64,000 bases of DNA from Larimichthys crocea (taxonomy: Eukaryota; Chordata; Actinopteri; Sciaenidae): NCBI RefSeq assembly GCF_000972845.2, contig NC_040017.1, positions 26,921,954 to 26,985,953 of the forward strand, read 5' to 3'. A program made the translations under genes and the position numbers. Numbering within the stretch: position 1 is the stretch's first letter; every line of letters starts with the position of its first letter. Below the pieces are notes generated by a model, which was not told the origin of the DNA, searched no databases, and saw only the letters and a program-made list of their open reading frames with translations. Below are positions 60,443 through 64,000 of this stretch, piece by piece.

Positions 60443-60831
60443 AGGTTCTTTAAAGTAGCCTCCTTGCATGGGTGGACTGGGACAAAAAAATCGGCCCTGG
60501 CATTTTGGACCAGAGCAGCCCACAACAAAAATAAATGATGGTCCCACACACCAGATGAGATGACATGTCGCTGCAGAATGCTGTGATAGCCATGTTGGTG
60601 AATTTTGAATAAATCTCCAACAGTGTCACCAGCTAAGCACCCCACACATCACATGTCCTCCTCCATGCTTCAGGGTGGGAACCACACATGCAGATACCAT
60701 CGATTCACCCTCTCAGCACAGCAGTTTGAACAGAAATATTTTCAGGATTGACTGAGCTTCATGTCATAAAGTAATGAAAATAAAGAAACCATTGAATGTA
60801 AAGTGTGTCCAGACTTTTGACTGGCACTGTA
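60443..60831 (-). pseudogene. Tc1/mariner-type transposon relic
   Basis: The minus-strand end CAGTGCCAGTCAAAAGTCTG starts at 60829 beside a TA (60830-60831), typical of fish Tc1-like elements. Inside, about 60690-60540 on the minus strand encodes frameshifted transposase fragments (LKHGGGHVM, then AGDTVGDLFKI and HGYHSILQRHVISSG). The other end is lost: at about 60530-60443 the sequence joins a different dispersed repeat (gggtggactgggac...). It is inactive. Confidence 0.75.
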
Positions 60832-61351
60832 TGCTGTGAAACTGTTATTATTTCCTCCTGGTGTCAAATGATTTGTTTTTTTATTGGAAAGTTATGAAGT
60901 TTTGTTTTTCATTAAAACCTGGCCTGACAATGGTGCATAAGAATACTGTAATACCATTTTTATTTGGTTAGCTTCCCCCAAAATTGTATTTTATAGTGAT
61001 TACTGTGCAAATGACAGTGATAAATGTCTAATTTCATAGGTTTATATTTCAGACTCTCTGGGTGTGATGAAACAGACCAGGCTATATTTTACAGTGAATA
61101 CTCTTCCTCTTCTTCACCGTCTTTGTCTGATACGCATGACCTCCTGTTAAAGTAATTAGCTGGCCAGTGAACACTGGTAGGATTGATGATGAAGTTCTGC
61201 TCTGCAGTCAGGACTTCCATTACTTCAGAGGAGGATGGAAACCAGTGATGCTGCTCTCCAAACTGCTGAGCTGTGAAACAGAATCATTTAAGAAAGAGTT
61301 TCCTGTCTGAGAAGTTTGGTCCAAAGTGTTTCATATTCTAAGCACAGGTGG

Positions 61352-61395
61352 CCCATCAGGACTCAAACCTGTGACCTCTGCATGTTAGCGTCTTT
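61352..61395 (-). other. possible tRNA-like fragment
   Basis: On the minus strand GGTTTGAGTCC (61369-61359) resembles a B box / T-arm with a short preceding stem (GGTCACA). No acceptor stem or A box was found, so it is at best a tRNA half or SINE scrap. Confidence 0.25.
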
Positions 61396-63577
61396 ACTTT
61401 TTGTTTTTTGTCTTGTTCTTCTACTCGTCTGTGTAAAGCAAGAGTAAGAAATGAAGTAGGAAATCCTTTTAATATGACTTTTCTTGATAGCCAATAAAAA
61501 TGTTATTTTTTTAAAAAGTATATAAAGAGGACAATAATACAAATTTAGCCAGAACCTTCAGTCTTCAACAGGCAGGTCTCATTCAAACCAAATTTATATT
61601 TACAATAACAGCTTTGGGAATAGAACCATAACAGCAGGAATGTCAAAGGACAAACATGATTCCCAGAGTAAAAGGGTAAACATAAACATATCGGATGCAC
61701 CAAAGTAAACACGACAGGGAAGGAAAGCTGGAAAGGAGCAAGCATCCTCAGCAAAACATCCCCCTGGATAAATAAGAACTGGAAGTAAAGCTGGAGAATG
61801 TACACATGGAATCAGCAGCTTCAGCACATTCACAGTATATTGATCTCTGTTTGCAGGGTGACGAGAAAAAGTTGCTGATACTTGAGAAATGCCAAAATTG
61901 CTTCCACTGTGGAAATAAAGCCAGACATCTCACATACACAGACATTTAAAAAAAATCATCAAATCTTTGGATCATTTAAAGAAAAGAGATCAGTTAAATG
62001 GCTCATTCATTTTAATTTTGATAAACACCAATCTTCTTGCCAGAACGTTATTATCATAATTAAATGTGCATATGTGTCATTTAAAAAAAAACTGTCTTCC
62101 GATGTTTAGAAACGTATGATCACAATCATACTCATTTACAGCCAATCACATAGAAACATTTCACCATCATTTTTACAGTCGTTGGTTGTAGCAATCTCTA
62201 AGAAGCAAATGTCGAAGTGGAAAAGTTCAAATACCACGTCACGGGTAAATGCATATAAAAATGGGCTGAAGAAATCTGTCAAAAGTCAAAACTGAGGACT
62301 TTAAGACTTATATAAATATAAAGATTATAAATAATAAAGTTTGTCTCAAAGAAGAAAATCACTGCACAAGGTCAAGTTCCAGATTTAGATTTTATTAGAG
62401 GGTTATATGTTAATCAAATACCTTTTAGACATTTGAATTTTAAAAGATGTTAAAGCATGAGAAGAGGAAAAATAACTTACAATAACTAATACTTAACTTC
62501 ACATGGAATACAGACAATTTATTCATGAACATGTTTGACATCAACAGGCGCATTAATGTAAATTATATTTTGGATTATGTCTATATGGTTTATATGTTTA
62601 TATTATTTGTACATAATTGCCATTGTTCATGATTTAAACATATCAGAATGTTTTAATTGGATTAATGTATCTGAATAATTTCATGAGTCATGTAAATAAC
62701 CAAACACACAACGCCTCTGGGACATTCAGTATAGCAGTACAGCATTACAGAGCAGTGTGTGTGTTTGAACACTAGAGGTCAGGGTTGCACAGATTAAAGT
62801 CAGAATGAGAGTCAATTAACATATGAGGTCACATGATCCACATATTGACAATGAAGAGGTTCATGTAGGAGTATTAACTCATAAATTATTTTTGCTGTCC
62901 GTGTCAAGCTATATATTATTATATGTATCAATTAAAAAAGGTCTGCAAACTCACTCCATAATGTTTAATAACGACAATGTTTTGATCCCACTTGGATCTT
63001 CGTCATGTCAGAGACTGACCTGAAGACACAGCTACATTTAAACATCATGTACATCAACAGGCTGGACGAGCTCTGTGGGAGCAGGTGTGACTAACAATCC
63101 AAATAACTAAAGCTGTCAAATGAATGCAGTGGAGCTGTATAAAGTATAAAGTGGCATGAAACATTCAAGTACAAGTACTCAACTTTGTACTGTACTTAAT
63201 TAAATTGTACTTGTTACACTCGACCACTATCTGCAGTGGTGTGCAACTTGATTTGTAAAAACAACAAGAGTAATTCTTTTTGTGTCGTGACCTATGTGAC
63301 AGCACTATTTCACACTGCACATCACTGTATTGATTTAGTTAACCGTAACTGTCAATAAAATTACAGCTGTCCTGTTGACTTACAAAACAGAGCAGGAGGA
63401 GGGAGACTGGGTTGTTTTTATCCACTAACAACATATCTAACATTTAGCAATACTCGCCTAAAAAATTATTATGTTTTTTAGAGATTAATAGATTCTGTTT
63501 CTCTTTAAAATGGTTTCATTTACACTTTCTACAAACGTTATAAACCTGCCCTGAAACAGTCCTCATTACTCTCATGC

Positions 63578-64000
63578 TCAGTCTGTGTCAGCGTGTTCCT
63601 CATCATCTTCATTAACCAGCTCCTCCAGGTCAGAGTCTGATTCTTCTCCAAAGTAGATTTTCAATTCAGGAGCGGTGTGACGACGAAAAACCCTGAACAT
63701 ATCACAGGAGCCATGCGCCCTATTGCTCTGACTTATATCAGAAGCAGAAAGTTCACAAGGGGTTAGTCTGGTCTCTAACAAAGGTCTCCCAACTACTCTG
63801 TTCTTATGTGGCATCATAACAAGCTCTCCGTCATCCAGGAAACATTTGTTCCTGAGCACCAACGGGCTGGACATGGAGCAAGGCTGCAGAGATTCAACAG
63901 CACCGGCTGCGAGGTGTGGATGTCCTGATCCAGCCTGGAGCAGCAGGTGTCTGAGAGACAACCACCTCCAGAAACCACTGAGAGGTTTCTTGGTTGATTC
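63578..64000 (-). CDS. unrecognised protein, C-terminal part (cut by window edge)
   Basis: A frame of 140 codons is open from the right edge to TGA at 63580-63578. Visible residues begin ESTKKPLSGFWRWLSLRHLL, include FRVFRRHTAPELKIYFGEES and end in an acidic tail (DSDLEELVNEDDEEHADTD) with casein-kinase-2-like Ser/Asp sites. Length, reading to the edge without a stop, and the structured charge pattern suggest a real terminal exon. A minus-strand CTGCTCCAG acceptor-like site near 63937 could begin it. I do not recognise the family, and human synteny does not settle it. Confidence 0.5.
   Translation of the reverse strand, partial: ESTKKPLSGFWRWLSLRHLLLQAGSGHPHLAAGAVESLQPCSMSSPLVLRNKCFLDDGELVMMPHKNRVVGRPLLETRLTPCELSASDISQSNRAHGSCDMFRVFRRHTAPELKIYFGEESDSDLEELVNEDDEEHADTD

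Larger units (their letters stand above)
55632..63577. other. gene-free region right of inafm1
   Basis: I see no coding exon over 8 kb. It contains a (GATT)n repeat, a C-rich degenerate repeat (57250-57590), a 43-bp tandem duplication (58644-58729), a Tc1 relic (about 60443-60831) and a possible tRNA-like fragment (61352-61395). AATAAA at 56509-56514 could end the inafm1 transcript. Confidence 0.7.

Noticed and set aside
61545..61945. Overlapping minus-strand frames of 65-86 codons
   Set aside because: Mutually overlapping, AT-rich and without conserved features.

Overview
This is nuclear DNA from a vertebrate, almost certainly a teleost fish and probably a percomorph. The genes are split by spliceosomal introns, and the proteins are clear orthologues of human genes. 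Non-coding DNA is AT-rich and crowded with (CA)n/(TG)n microsatellites, with fish-type repeats: a tRNA-derived SINE, a short hAT element and a Tc1 relic. No operons, CRISPR arrays or plasmid features are present.

Layout: (1) 1-9.0 kb, plus strand: the last six coding exons of sae1, the SUMO E1 subunit; its 5' part lies upstream of the window. (2) 12.8-23.4 kb, minus strand: bbc3 (Puma), the BH3-only apoptosis inducer, with three coding exons (21712-21334, 17879-17674, 15500-15405), an inferred 2.6-kb 3'UTR and a CpG-rich 5' region. The intron before the BH3 exon holds a perfect, spacer-free p53 consensus element at 20178-20197. (3) 23.4-35.7 kb: gene-free DNA with microsatellites, a SINE flanked by a perfect 13-bp target duplication, a tRNA-derived repeat split by a CA tract, and a retroelement-like repeat. 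(4) 35.7-50.9 kb and beyond, plus strand: ccdc9, 15 recognisable coding segments plus a proposed terminal exon, with an RGG/glycine-rich repeat, one GC-AG intron and a 684-bp hAT-type MITE in an intron. (5) 55.35-55.63 kb, plus strand: inafm1, a single-exon one-pass membrane protein. (6) 55.6-63.6 kb: gene-free, with a Tc1 transposase relic. (7) 63.58-64.0 kb, minus strand: the 3' end of an open reading frame with an acidic tail that I do not recognise.

The order and orientation sae1(+) - bbc3(-) - ccdc9(+) - inafm1(+) match human 19q13.32 (SAE1-BBC3-CCDC9-INAFM1), which supports the orthology calls. The genes are neighbours, not a pathway: SUMO activation, p53-driven apoptosis, an RNA-associated coiled-coil protein and a small membrane protein.

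I found no wholly new biological system. The strongest observation is the intronic p53 element in bbc3. Next are several perfect hairpins (one in the inferred bbc3 3'UTR), a 36-bp TGATCA repeat just inside the first ccdc9 intron, and the unassigned gene end at the right edge. Exon boundaries were read by eye from reading-frame continuity and GT/AG sites; no alignment or transcript data were available.
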